Counted from the first letter of the stretch, positions 1-9,276 are shown. The stretch: 62,500 nt of DNA from Rhodobacterales bacterium HTCC2255 (GCA_000153745.1 DS022282.1:1135066-1197565), one strand, 5' to 3'. Program-made: numbers and translations. The notes: generated by a model not told the origin, from the sequence alone.

Positions 1-405
<405 letters not shown>

Positions 406-659
406 AAGCTGTTACCAGCTTATCCTTAACGTTCGAACCTCTGCACATCATCCTCTACCCAGACAGGTAGAAGACATTATTCTGTTTGTTTGTGCTTTAG
501 TTTCCAAAGAAACAAAAGCCGCTACAAACAGTGAAGCTGACATTCCATCATCGACCGAAGCCTAGGAACGTTGATATGCAAACATCCGTTCGTCGAAACG
601 AAACCAAACCGCCCACATATCTCTTCAGATACTATCAATTTCAAAGAGCCAGAGACAAC
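406..659 (-). other. rRNA transcribed leader between promoter and 16S
   Basis: This 254-base stretch lies between the predicted rRNA promoter and the start of 16S. Near 638-648 on the minus strand it carries CTTTGAAATTG, which resembles the boxA-like antitermination/processing signals common in alphaproteobacterial rRNA leaders. No credible protein gene is seen: the reading frames here overlap 16S or the leader and have no ribosome binding site. Confidence 0.6.
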
Positions 660-688
660 AATATAACGATAGCGCCTCATACTTTCAA
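660..688 (-). promoter_or_regulatory. rRNA operon promoter (sigma70 type)
   Basis: On the minus strand a -35 hexamer TTGAAA (688-683) is followed after exactly 17 bases by a -10 hexamer TATATT (665-660). It points towards the 16S gene and lies about 255 bases upstream of it. The match to the sigma70 consensus and the optimal spacing make it the best promoter candidate for this rRNA operon. Start-site mapping was not possible. Confidence 0.65.
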
Positions 689-1019
689 GGCGCGCCCGCC
701 AACTCTTATCTCTTTTTTCAACCTGGGCTGCGTTTCAAGTGCCTCGCTTACTGCGTGTCACCGTGCTTCGCTGCGTTCGGTAAGGGGGCTTTTAGGCGTA
801 CCTACTCAAACCCGCAACCTCTTTTTTACAAAAAATTCACTTTTTTCTAAATTATTACTCAACATACTGTTTTATATACACTTTTTATTCCAAAACCCCA
901 CAATATACTTCCATAGGTGATGTAGACCACTTCATTTAAACTCGATAAAACAGCTTTAGTCATAATTTAAGAGTAAAATATTAACAAATATAATCAATAT
1001 TTTCTCAAATAATTAGTTA
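689..1019. other. intergenic region with a GC-rich block upstream of the rRNA promoter
   Basis: Bases about 720-825 are clearly richer in GC than the surroundings and include the 5-base inverted ends CTTAC and GTAAG around a run containing TGCTTCGCTGCG. The rest (about 826-1019) is AT-rich with no gene. The reading frame covering the block has no ribosome binding site or family resemblance. The block may be an upstream activating region for rRNA transcription, or a relic. Confidence 0.35.
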
Positions 1020-1619
1020 CTAGCTTCGAAAGCTTATGATTCTATAAAAAAGTAAAACCATAACGAGCACCGAATAAATTATTGGTTCTATTTGCCAAGT
1101 TTTCGTTAAAAGTAAATAATGAAGAGATGCGCCTATTGCTATCACATATACTAATTTATGGAGATGCTTCCAATTTCGAAGCCCAAGTTTTCTAATAGAT
1201 AAATTATTTGAGGTAATTGTTAAAAATAGCATCATCACTGCAGAAACCATACCAAATGTAATATAAGGTCTTTTCAAAATATCTTTCCACAGCTCATTTG
1301 TATTAAGTCCTAAATCTAAAATGAGATATGATAAAAAATGCAAACAAATATAAATAAAAGCTATAACACCAAACACGCGCCGAAATTTGATCAAGTTTAT
1401 ATTTGCTAAATCTTTTAATGGTGTGATTAACAATATAAATAATATTAACTTGAAGCCTAGTTCACCTATTGAACGCTCGTAAGTTCGAATAGGATCTGGC
1501 CCCAGCTGATTATTAAAAAGTGCATAAGTCAGATAAACTGATGGGGACACTAATATCAGACACACAACCCAAGTAGGTACCTTCTGAAATAAACCGTTTA
1601 AAGCTCTTGTTGTGTTCAT
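1020..1619 (-). CDS. msrQ: MsrQ, haem-binding membrane subunit of the MsrPQ methionine sulfoxide reductase system
   Basis: This 199-residue integral membrane protein has about six hydrophobic segments and belongs to the MsrQ (YedZ, ferric reductase-like) family. It passes electrons from the respiratory chain or flavin donors to periplasmic MsrP, which repairs oxidised methionine in envelope proteins. Visible family marks are the LGPDPIRTYE segment (about 39-48) and candidate haem-ligand histidines at 94, 152, 154 and 167. It lies 45 bases downstream of msrP on the same strand, the usual operon order. Length is typical of the family. The assignment is firm from sequence pattern and context. 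Confidence 0.92.
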   Translation of the reverse strand: MNTTRALNGLFQKVPTWVVCLILVSPSVYLTYALFNNQLGPDPIRTYERSIGELGFKLILFILLITPLKDLANINLIKFRRVFGVIAFIYICLHFLSYLILDLGLNTNELWKDILKRPYITFGMVSAVMMLFLTITSNNLSIRKLGLRNWKHLHKLVYVIAIGASLHYLLLTKTWQIEPIIYSVLVMVLLFYRIISFRS

Positions 1620-1664
1620 GATATAATTTAAATTTATCTAAATGTGATGCGTTTGTATTTAAAT

Positions 1665-2624
1665 CTAATAAAATTTACTTAAATCCATTCCAGAATATAG
1701 GCTAGCCACTTCTTCCTCGTATCCATTGAACATGGGTGTATCCCTCTTTGCCCCACTAAATAATGGAGACCCTAGTTTAAAAATACTCCCGCCAATTACC
1801 CTCTCGGTGGCTTGACTCCAGCGCGGGTGATCAACAGTAGGGTTTACGTTAGAATAGAACCCATACTCCTGAGGAGCTAATTTATTCCAAGTTGTTTCTG
1901 GCTGAGTATCTGTCAAAGTAATCCTCACAATTGATTTTATGGATTTAAATCCATATTTCCATGGTACAACTAATCTTAATGGTGCGCCATTTTGATTTGG
2001 AAGAGATTCTCCATACATTCCCGTTGCAATCATTGCCAAAGGATTTCTTGCCTCGTCTAAACGTAAACCTTCCACATATGGCCATGGAAATCTCGGATTT
2101 GCTCCAATGCCAACCATTTCCGACGGTCTATTTAAAGTTTGAAATGCAACATATTTTGCTTTTGATTGTACGCCTACTTTATCCAATATTTTGCTTAATG
2201 AGAACCCAATCCAAGGAACAACCATTGACCATGCTTCAACACATCTAAATCGATAAATACGTTCCTCTAAATCTATACCAGCCAATAGATCATCTAAATC
2301 ATAGTCTCCTGGATTATTTACAAGGCCATTAACTTTTACACTCCAAGGTGATGTTTGCATCATGCTTGCATTATTTTTGGGATCACCTTTGCCAGTGCCA
2401 AATTCATAAAAATTATTATAGCTCGTTGCATCTGATTTTGATGTAATTTCAGCATCAACAGTATAGTTTGTTTTAGTATGTTTCAGAACATCTGCATAAA
2501 CACTATTTGGTAAATAGGAAGAAATCCCGACCGCTGAGGTTCCTGCAATAATCTGTCTACGATTCAAAAAAACTTTTTTGGGAGTAACATCCGAATATTT
2601 TAACTTATTTTGAAATATAGTCAT
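1665..2624 (-). CDS. msrP: MsrP, periplasmic molybdopterin methionine sulfoxide reductase catalytic subunit
   Basis: A 319-residue sulfite-oxidase-fold protein of the MsrP (YedY) family, which reduces methionine sulfoxide in periplasmic proteins. The N-terminus carries a twin-arginine export motif (NRRQII, about 21-26) and a hydrophobic stretch ending in a plausible cleavage site after VYA (about 44), as expected for a folded Mo-cofactor protein exported by Tat. Cys128 in RFRCVEAW is the expected molybdenum ligand. The C-terminal half includes the conserved GAPLRLVVPWKYGFKSIK segment. The start gives the complete Tat signal. msrQ follows directly, so the pair probably forms one transcript. 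Confidence 0.94.
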   Translation of the reverse strand: MTIFQNKLKYSDVTPKKVFLNRRQIIAGTSAVGISSYLPNSVYADVLKHTKTNYTVDAEITSKSDATSYNNFYEFGTGKGDPKNNASMMQTSPWSVKVNGLVNNPGDYDLDDLLAGIDLEERIYRFRCVEAWSMVVPWIGFSLSKILDKVGVQSKAKYVAFQTLNRPSEMVGIGANPRFPWPYVEGLRLDEARNPLAMIATGMYGESLPNQNGAPLRLVVPWKYGFKSIKSIVRITLTDTQPETTWNKLAPQEYGFYSNVNPTVDHPRWSQATERVIGGSIFKLGSPLFSGAKRDTPMFNGYEEEVASLYSGMDLSKFY

Positions 2625-2702
2625 TTTTTTGAGTCCTCTTTTATTAATACATGGCCTTTATTAAATTTATATCAAATTTAAATCTTTGAGAATTTGCTAT
2701 GA

Positions 2703-2816
2703 TTAACCAGTTGACTTGAAGTAAAAATATAAAAGTCCAACAATTAATAAAATTCCTGGAACACCCAAAAATCTCCTAATTAATCCAAAAACTAATGTAC
2801 GCAATAAAAATCCCAT
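2703..2816 (-). CDS. small hydrophobic protein, 37 residues, function unknown
   Basis: An open frame on the minus strand encodes 37 residues: a short basic N-terminal half with LIRRF, then one strongly hydrophobic span (VPGILLIVGLLYFYF) and a short tail. It could be a single-pass membrane miniprotein. It lies between msrP and pyrF in an otherwise empty 335-base gap, divergent from pyrF. No good Shine-Dalgarno sequence is visible before the ATG, which lowers confidence. The ordered composition (basic patch followed by a membrane span) is better than expected from random AT-rich sequence. I do not recognise a family. Confidence 0.45.
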   Translation of the reverse strand: MGFLLRTLVFGLIRRFLGVPGILLIVGLLYFYFKSTG

Positions 2817-2959
2817 GTCTAATATCTATTTTTTTTATAGCTAAATTAAAAGTAGAATCTTATTTTATTGTTAATCAAATTAAGGTTGAATCAATCAACT
2901 TCGATTGACAGACACAAACATATTGATCAAAGAACTTAAAATAATTTTGGAGCTTTAAA

Positions 2960-3655
2960 ATGAATGCTGATGATCGGTTAATAGTCGCCCTAGATGTACC
3001 AAACTTACTGGATGCAGGAAAAATTGTTGATAAACTTGGTAGAAGTGTTTCATTTTATAAAATTGGCCTAGGAATGCTTACTGGTGGTGGTCTTGCATTA
3101 GCTAGCGAGCTCAAAGAGAACGGCTTTAAAATTTTTTTAGATATGAAGTTTTTTGATATTGGAGCTACGGTTGAAAAAGCAGTTTATGGTATAGCCCAAT
3201 ATAATTTTGACTTTTTAACAGTGCACGGTGATCCTCATGTGGTCAGAGCAGCTGTGGCTGGCAGAGGAAACAGCGCCACAAAAATTTTAGCTGTTACTAT
3301 TCTTACTTCATTGGATCGTGAAGATTTAAATGAAGCTTTGATTAAAAGTGGTACAATCACAGACCTTGTCTATGAGCGCGCAAGAAATGCATTTAAGGCA
3401 GGTGCTGATGGTATTATTGCTAGCCCTCAAGAAGCAGCATTAATTAGATCACTCCCTGAAGCCACAGGAAAATTAATCGTAACACCAGGAGTGCGCCCAT
3501 CAGGTTCATCATTAGGCGATCAAAAACGAGTTACTACTCCCTCTGAAGCTATCATAAATGGTGCAGATCATATAGTTATTGGGCGTCCAATTTGGGCATC
3601 AAAAAATCCATTAGATTCAGTAAAAGTAATTTTAAACGAACTCAATAAAATATAA
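2960..3655 (+). CDS. pyrF: orotidine 5'-phosphate decarboxylase
   Basis: A 231-residue TIM-barrel enzyme that converts OMP to UMP, the last step of de novo pyrimidine synthesis in the cytoplasm. The catalytic cluster DMKFFDIG (61-68, with Asp61, Lys63 and Asp66) is intact. The phosphate-binding segments TPGVRPSG and IVIGRPIW occur in the C-terminal third. Length fits the bacterial family. The start follows a GGAG Shine-Dalgarno (about 2948-2951). dinB follows after 57 bases on the same strand. Confidence 0.96.
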   Translation: MNADDRLIVALDVPNLLDAGKIVDKLGRSVSFYKIGLGMLTGGGLALASELKENGFKIFLDMKFFDIGATVEKAVYGIAQYNFDFLTVHGDPHVVRAAVAGRGNSATKILAVTILTSLDREDLNEALIKSGTITDLVYERARNAFKAGADGIIASPQEAALIRSLPEATGKLIVTPGVRPSGSSLGDQKRVTTPSEAIINGADHIVIGRPIWASKNPLDSVKVILNELNKI

Positions 3656-3712
3656 TTTCATAGATATAAAAGTAATTATTTGCTTTCACAAAAATAGTGA
3701 TAATCTTTCTAC

Positions 3713-4969
3713 ATGAATTCTATATGTAGAGATTGTCTAGCCCAAATAAATGAAAATACTTCAAGGTGCCCATACTGCAGTAGCCCTCGGGTTTTGTCAC
3801 ATCCTGAATTATTTTCTTTAACAACTGCTCACATAGACTGTGATGCATTTTATGCTAGCGTGGAGAAACGTGACAACCCTAAATTCAAGGATAAACCCTT
3901 AATCATTGGAGGTGGTCAAAGAGGTGTAGTATCTACAGCTTGTTACATCGCACGAATAAAAGGTGTTAAATCTGCTATGCCAATGTTTAAAGCATTAAAG
4001 CTTTGTCCTGAAGCTATTGTAATAGCTCCAAGAATGGATGCCTATGCCAAAGCATCCAAAGAAATAAACGAAATGATGAGTGAACTCTCACCATCAATTG
4101 AACCATTATCTTTAGACGAAGCTTTTATAGATTTAAGGGGTACAGAAAAGTTACATGGTGAACCTCCAGCACTATCGATGGCAAGGCTTGTGCAGCGCAT
4201 AGAAAAACAACTAAAAATTTCAGCATCAGTAGGCCTCTCATATAATAAATATTTAGCTAAGCTCGCTTCTGATCTAGATAAACCTCGCGGCTTTTCAATA
4301 ATTGGAAAATATAAAATTGAGGAGTTTTTAGCACCCAAAAGTATTGGCCTCATTTGGGGAGTTGGCAAAGTTGCTCAAATGAGACTTGAACAAGACGGCA
4401 TTAGGATATTTGCCGATTTACAACGTCGCAGCCATCAAGAATTAATTGATAAATATCAAAATATGGGAGATCATCTTTGGCACTTATGTCGAGGGATAGA
4501 CAATAGAAATGTAATAGCAAAAAATGTAATAAAAAGCATTTCTAAGGAAACCACTTTTTCATCCGATATTAATAACATAGAAAAATTAGATGGATACATT
4601 TGGCGATTATCAGAGCAAGTTTCCCAACGCGCAAAATCAAAAAACTTACTTGGTCACGTAATAACACTTAAAATTAAAACAAAAAAATTCAAAACTATTT
4701 CAAGGAGGAAAACACAACGAGAACCGACACAAATTGCCGAAAAAATTTATGCTGAAGCACGAAGAATGTTAGATGAAGTAGCAAGTGAAGGCCCATTTAG
4801 ACTTATTGGTGTAGGAATAAGTAATCTTATAGATGCTGATAAAATAGACCAATTAAATGATTTTTTAAAAACAGATGAAGCAAAAAAAGCTGATGCCGAA
4901 AGAGCAACAGACTTAATAAAAAAACGTTTTGGTAAAAACGCAATTCTTAAAGGCCGTAGTTTACGATAA
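3713..4969 (+). CDS. dinB: DNA polymerase IV (Y family) with an N-terminal zinc-ribbon-like extension
   Basis: A 418-residue translesion polymerase. The Y-family palm metal ligands are visible in HIDCDAFYAS (Asp42, Asp44) and LSLDEAF (Asp135, Glu136). Ahead of the palm are about 35 extra residues with four cysteines as CxxC-x10-CxxC (5, 8, 19, 22), a probable zinc ribbon that E. coli DinB lacks; I recall similar extensions in some alphaproteobacterial DinB proteins. The C-terminal part carries the little-finger domain and a QLNDFL stretch that could be a clamp-binding motif. No LexA-type GAAC-N7-GAAC site is visible in the 57 bases upstream. Confidence 0.93.
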   Translation: MNSICRDCLAQINENTSRCPYCSSPRVLSHPELFSLTTAHIDCDAFYASVEKRDNPKFKDKPLIIGGGQRGVVSTACYIARIKGVKSAMPMFKALKLCPEAIVIAPRMDAYAKASKEINEMMSELSPSIEPLSLDEAFIDLRGTEKLHGEPPALSMARLVQRIEKQLKISASVGLSYNKYLAKLASDLDKPRGFSIIGKYKIEEFLAPKSIGLIWGVGKVAQMRLEQDGIRIFADLQRRSHQELIDKYQNMGDHLWHLCRGIDNRNVIAKNVIKSISKETTFSSDINNIEKLDGYIWRLSEQVSQRAKSKNLLGHVITLKIKTKKFKTISRRKTQREPTQIAEKIYAEARRMLDEVASEGPFRLIGVGISNLIDADKIDQLNDFLKTDEAKKADAERATDLIKKRFGKNAILKGRSLR

Positions 4970-4982
4970 ATTTTTAAATAAA

Positions 4983-5819
4983 TTATTTACCAATTGAAAC
5001 AATATCACGAATAACTGTTTTTAATTTATATTTTAGATCGTAATATTTATCAGATTTTTCAACTAATTTTTCATTTAAGTATAGACCACGATCTATTTCA
5101 ATTTGTATAGCATGCTGATTTATTGATGGGCGACCATAATTTTTTAGAATATAGGCCCCTGAAAAAGGAATGTTTTGTGATACCCTAAAACCAGCATCTT
5201 CAAACGAGCTTTTAATTTGCTCCATTATATCTGATGAACAGGAAGAACCAAATCTATTTCCCAATACTATATTTGGTGATTTTCCATCAGAAGACCTGAG
5301 GCTGTGAGTTGACCGCATAGGCATCGAATGACAGTCAATCAAAATTACTTTACCAAACTCTAATTTTGTTTGGTCCAAAAGTTTTTTTAATTTATAATGA
5401 TATGGGAAATAAGATTTATCTAAACGCAAATTAGCTTGTTCGATTGTCATTTTTCCCGATTGTATATTATTTCCTTTTGATACAATTCGCGGTATCACAC
5501 CAAGTCCAGATAATACTCTAGAATTTAGTATGTTTTTATTTACACCATGTATTATTGCACTATCAAGTTCATCCGCCTGGCGATTTAAATCAACAAAAGC
5601 ACGTGGTGCAACTGCGGTCAGAAGTGGTGCGCCAAATTCAGTAACACTAGAAAACAGATCATCAACATAGGCATCTTCAGAAGCACGTATTTCTGGTTTT
5701 TTTAACAAAGAATTTTTTAAAAACGATTCTGAATAACTCCGACCACTATGTGGCGAATTAAACACCATAGAAGTAGTCTGGACTTCAGGTTCTTTTAAAA
5801 TATAACATTCATCAATCAT
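4983..5819 (-). CDS. N-formylglutamate amidohydrolase family protein
   Basis: A 278-residue protein of the N-formylglutamate amidohydrolase family. Family marks are the NSPHSGRSY segment near residue 22, the DLNRQADELD segment in the middle, and LIDCHSMP, which supplies metal ligands. HutG-type members hydrolyse N-formylglutamate in one histidine degradation route, but no other hut gene is nearby, so the substrate is uncertain; other formylated amino acids or peptides are possible. It converges on dinB with only 13 bases between stop codons. Confidence 0.85.
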   Translation of the reverse strand: MIDECYILKEPEVQTTSMVFNSPHSGRSYSESFLKNSLLKKPEIRASEDAYVDDLFSSVTEFGAPLLTAVAPRAFVDLNRQADELDSAIIHGVNKNILNSRVLSGLGVIPRIVSKGNNIQSGKMTIEQANLRLDKSYFPYHYKLKKLLDQTKLEFGKVILIDCHSMPMRSTHSLRSSDGKSPNIVLGNRFGSSCSSDIMEQIKSSFEDAGFRVSQNIPFSGAYILKNYGRPSINQHAIQIEIDRGLYLNEKLVEKSDKYYDLKYKLKTVIRDIVSIGK

Positions 5820-5943
5820 TTTATCAATTTATATGTAAAAAAATAAAAAATAAAACGCTTAAACAAGGGTCTTGAATACATTTGAATTACAATCTATAGA
5901 AACCACTCGCAGGAAACATTTTATATGTATCTTGATCTTTTGG

Positions 5944-6018
5944 GGGCGTATAGCTCAGCGGGAGAGCACTTCGTTGACATCGAAGGGGTCACTGGTTCAA
6001 TCCCAGTTACGCCCACCA
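5944..6018 (+). tRNA. tRNA-Val (anticodon GAC)
   Basis: The cloverleaf is complete: the acceptor stem GGGCGTA pairs with TACGCCC, the anticodon stem CTTCG/CGAAG encloses the loop TTGACAT (anticodon GAC), and the T stem ACTGG/CCAGT has loop TTCAATC. The CCA end is encoded (6016-6018). GAC reads valine GUC/GUU codons. It lies upstream of rpmJ in the same direction. Confidence 0.97.
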
Positions 6019-6086
6019 ATACAGCCCTTTCGGGCTAACTTAAACTGGCGCATCGCTTTTGTGATGTGCGAAAAAGGAGAAGGCCC

Positions 6087-6212
6087 ATGAAGGTCAAAAG
6101 CTCACTTCGCTCGCTAAAAGCGCGCCACCGCGACTGTCGTGTCGTGCGCCGCAAGGGCCGAGTATATGTTATTAATAAAACTCAACCTCGCTTTAAAGCG
6201 CGTCAGGGATAA
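6087..6212 (+). CDS. rpmJ: 50S ribosomal protein L36
   Basis: A 41-residue, strongly basic protein beginning [11 protein letters not shown] and ending with RFKARQG, typical of the longer, zinc-ligand-poor L36 form found in many proteobacteria. It is a small structural protein of the large ribosomal subunit. A strong Shine-Dalgarno (AAAGGAG, about 6073-6079) precedes the ATG. An intrinsic terminator follows. It stands alone after tRNA-Val, not in the spc ribosomal operon, which is common for this form. Confidence 0.95.
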   Translation: MKVKSSLRSLKARHRDCRVVRRKGRVYVINKTQPRFKARQG

Positions 6213-6234
6213 CATATAACCGATACGAGATTTT

Positions 6235-6259
6235 AAAGCCGCTTTTAAGCGGCTTTTTT
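6235..6259 (+). terminator. intrinsic terminator after rpmJ
   Basis: A 10-base-pair stem (AAAGCCGCTT/AAGCGGCTTT) with a two-base loop as drawn is followed by a T run. It ends the rpmJ transcript. Bases 6260-6432 after it hold no recognisable gene. Confidence 0.9.
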
Positions 6260-6432
6260 CTTTTTAATACAATAGTTTGATGAATATTCAGTATCGTATG
6301 AATTTAGCATTTTAAAAAAAGATGCAGGAAAATTAGGTTATATTCTTCACTATTTAATACTTTAAGCTCAGCTGATCAGATACGAATAATAAATTTATAT
6401 CCAAATCATATATAAAGCGAATCTAAAAACAC

Positions 6433-9192
6433 TTACTCTGCCGCCACCTGAGTCGTTTTCTCTACTTTTACAGCAGAAAATTTAAACTCTGGGATTTTAC
6501 CAAATGGATCTAAAGCTGAGTTTGTCAAAATATTTGCTGCAGCTTCGACATATGCAAACGGTAGGAATACCATATCCTCAGACACTGCCCTGTCAGCTCT
6601 CGCCATCACATCAATTGTTCCTCGCTTTGTAGTTAAGGTGAGCATTTCACCCGCAACCACTCCAAGTTTTCTTAATGTTTTAGGATGTAATGAGCAGTTT
6701 GCTTCAGGTTCAACAGCATCTAAAACTGTTGCTCGTCTAGTCATAGAACCTGTATGCCAGTGCTCCAGCTGCCGCCCTGTTGTCAATATCATAGGATATT
6801 CAGCGTCAGGAACATCATCAGGAGCAATGATCGACGCCGGAGTAAATTTCCCTCTACCATCTAAACGAGGAAAACCATCACCAAAAACAATTGATTGCCC
6901 AGGGTCAGATGGAGATAAACTAGGATAAGTCACCACACTTTCTTTCTCTAAACGATCCCAAGTAATATTATTCAATGATTCCATATTGAGCTTCATTTCA
7001 TCAAAGATTTGTTTTGGGTGTGTGTAATCCCAATCTAAGCCACAACGTTTTGCAAGCTCCACTGTAATTGCCCAATCTTCACGCGCATCCCCTGGAGCAG
7101 ATATAGCTGCACGGCCCATTTGAACTTGTCGATTGGTGTTTGTAACGGTACCATTTTTTTCTGCGAAAGCTGATGCTGGAAATATTACATCTGCATAATT
7201 TGCTGTTTCTGTTAAAAAGATGTCTTGAACAACCAAATGGTCTAGTTTTGCTAGAGCATCACGCGCATGTTCCACATCTGGATCAGACATAGCTGGATTT
7301 TCTCCAAGTATATACATAGCTTTTATATTGTCATTATGAATTGCTTCCATAATTTCAACTACAGTCAATCCACGTTCAGAGCTAAAATCCTCTGATTGCC
7401 ATACTTCAGTAAAAGCTGACCTAACACCATCATCCGAAACTGGCTGATAATCTGGCAAGAACATAGGTATCATTCCAGCATCTGATGCACCCTGAACATT
7501 ATTCTGGCCTCGCAGGGGGTGTAAACCTGCACCCGGCTTACCAACATTACCGGTCATAAAAGCAAGTGAAATTAGACAACGTGAATTATCTGTACCATGT
7601 ATATGTTGAGATACACCCATACCCCAAAAAATCATACCAGCTCTTGCACCAGCAAATGTACGAGCAACATCACGAAGCATTTCAGCCTCAATTCCACAAA
7701 TTGGTGCCATTTTTTCTGGACTGAAATCTTTTAAATGTTCTTTTTGCGCTTCCCAATTTTCTGTATATTTAGCAACATAATCATCATCATAAAGCCCCTC
7801 TTCAACAATAACATGCATGATGGCATTTAACATTGAAACATCAGCACCTGGTCTAAATTGTAGCATATGAGAAGAATGGCGCTTTAATGCTTGCCCCCTT
7901 GGATCCATAACTATTAATTTCCCACCACGTTTACTGAATTGTTTAAAATAAGTGGCTGCAACTGGATGATTTTCTGTAGGATTAGCACCTATTACAATTG
8001 CTACATCTGAATTTTCAATTTCGTTGAAAGTTGCTGTAACTGCAGCTGATCCAACATTTTCCATTAATGCGGCAACAGATGATGCGTGACATAACCTAGT
8101 ACAGTGATCAACATTATTATGTCCAAAACCCTGGCGGATAAATTTTTGAAATAAATACGCTTCTTCATTTGTACATTTTGCAGATCCAAATCCAGCAACT
8201 TCACGACCACGACCTCGAAGTCCGTTAGCAGCAAATGTTAGAGCCTCTTCCCAAGATGCTTCGCGAAAATGGCTTGATGGGTCTTCTGGGTTAACATTCA
8301 GACCTTTTGGTGCACCATCTCGTCTAATCAAAGGCTTTGTTAAGCGATGATCATGATCAATATAATCAAACCCAAATCGACCTTTCACACACAAACGATT
8401 TTCATTTGCTGGACCATCAATTCCATCTACCCATTTTACTTTATCATCTTTTATTTTTAAACTTATTTGGCAACCTACTCCACAAAACGGGCATACTGAT
8501 TTAACTTCACGATCAAAGTCCATGCTATCACCAATTTGGGATGCATCAACATTAGATGCAGGCATTAGTGCACCAGTCGGACATGCTTGAACGCATTCAC
8601 CACAAGCAACGCACGAGGATTCACCCATTGGATCATCCATATCAAAAACGATTTTTGCATCATGCCCGCGCCCTGCCAACCCAATGACATCATTCACCTG
8701 GACCTCTCTACATGCACGAACACACAAGTTACACTGAATGCACGCATCAAGATTCACATTCATTGCAACATGACTATCATCCAATAAGGGAATTCTTTCT
8801 ATTTCTAATTCTGGAAATCTACTTTCTGAAACATCTTCTAATTTTGCCATGTCCCATAAATGAGATGACTTATCATGCGCCTTTTCATTTGATGGTTGAT
8901 CTGTAACTAATAATTCCATCACCATTTTTCGAGCTGATTTTGCACGATGGCTTTCAGTTTTAACTACCATATCTGGCGTAGGTGTTCTTAAACATGATGC
9001 GGCTAATGTTCGCTCACCGTCGATTTCAACCATACATGCTCTGCAGTTACCATCTGATCGATAACCTTTTTTTCCAGAATGGCATAAATGTGGAATGGTA
9101 GTACCTTGTCTCTTAGCTACTTCCCAAATTGTTTCACCTGGTCCTGCTATTACAGAGTTACCATCTAAATTAAATATAATTTCATCAGTCAT
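6433..9192 (-). CDS. fdhA: formate dehydrogenase alpha subunit (molybdopterin, NAD-type architecture), without neighbouring partner subunits
   Basis: A 919-residue cytoplasmic enzyme subunit that oxidises formate to CO2. Domains in order: a [2Fe-2S] ferredoxin domain (Cys37, 50, 53, 67); two [4Fe-4S] motifs (Cys151, 154, 157, 161 and Cys194, 197, 200, 204); a further cluster (CPFCGVGC at 234-241 with Cys268); then the molybdopterin and dinucleotide-binding domains. The active-site residue is Cys368 in TRLCHASS, so this is the cysteine and not the selenocysteine form. The layout matches FdsA/FdhA of NAD-dependent enzymes, whose NADH-side subunits are usually adjacent; here none is present within 9 kb downstream or in the SDR operon upstream. 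No signal peptide is seen. Confidence 0.9.
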   Translation of the reverse strand: MTDEIIFNLDGNSVIAGPGETIWEVAKRQGTTIPHLCHSGKKGYRSDGNCRACMVEIDGERTLAASCLRTPTPDMVVKTESHRAKSARKMVMELLVTDQPSNEKAHDKSSHLWDMAKLEDVSESRFPELEIERIPLLDDSHVAMNVNLDACIQCNLCVRACREVQVNDVIGLAGRGHDAKIVFDMDDPMGESSCVACGECVQACPTGALMPASNVDASQIGDSMDFDREVKSVCPFCGVGCQISLKIKDDKVKWVDGIDGPANENRLCVKGRFGFDYIDHDHRLTKPLIRRDGAPKGLNVNPEDPSSHFREASWEEALTFAANGLRGRGREVAGFGSAKCTNEEAYLFQKFIRQGFGHNNVDHCTRLCHASSVAALMENVGSAAVTATFNEIENSDVAIVIGANPTENHPVAATYFKQFSKRGGKLIVMDPRGQALKRHSSHMLQFRPGADVSMLNAIMHVIVEEGLYDDDYVAKYTENWEAQKEHLKDFSPEKMAPICGIEAEMLRDVARTFAGARAGMIFWGMGVSQHIHGTDNSRCLISLAFMTGNVGKPGAGLHPLRGQNNVQGASDAGMIPMFLPDYQPVSDDGVRSAFTEVWQSEDFSSERGLTVVEIMEAIHNDNIKAMYILGENPAMSDPDVEHARDALAKLDHLVVQDIFLTETANYADVIFPASAFAEKNGTVTNTNRQVQMGRAAISAPGDAREDWAITVELAKRCGLDWDYTHPKQIFDEMKLNMESLNNITWDRLEKESVVTYPSLSPSDPGQSIVFGDGFPRLDGRGKFTPASIIAPDDVPDAEYPMILTTGRQLEHWHTGSMTRRATVLDAVEPEANCSLHPKTLRKLGVVAGEMLTLTTKRGTIDVMARADRAVSEDMVFLPFAYVEAAANILTNSALDPFGKIPEFKFSAVKVEKTTQVAAE

Positions 9193-9229
9193 TTGAATTC
9201 CTAAAAGACAATTATCTTTGAATTATCAT

Positions 9230-9276
9230 AAATTTACCTTAAATCCAAAGGAAGAACCGACATACAAGGTAAATTT
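9230..9276. repeat. 11-bp inverted repeat upstream of fdhA
   Basis: AAATTTACCTT (9230-9240) and AAGGTAAATTT (9266-9276) form a perfect 11-base inverted repeat separated by 25 bases. It lies 38 bases upstream of the fdhA start, in the gap to the SDR gene. It could be an operator for fdhA or a weak hairpin at the end of the upstream operon; there is no T run after either arm. Confidence 0.45.

Noticed and set aside
6022-6040. Terminator after tRNA-Val (AGCCCTTTCGGGCT hairpin)
   Set aside because: The stem is short and has no T run; read-through into rpmJ is likely.
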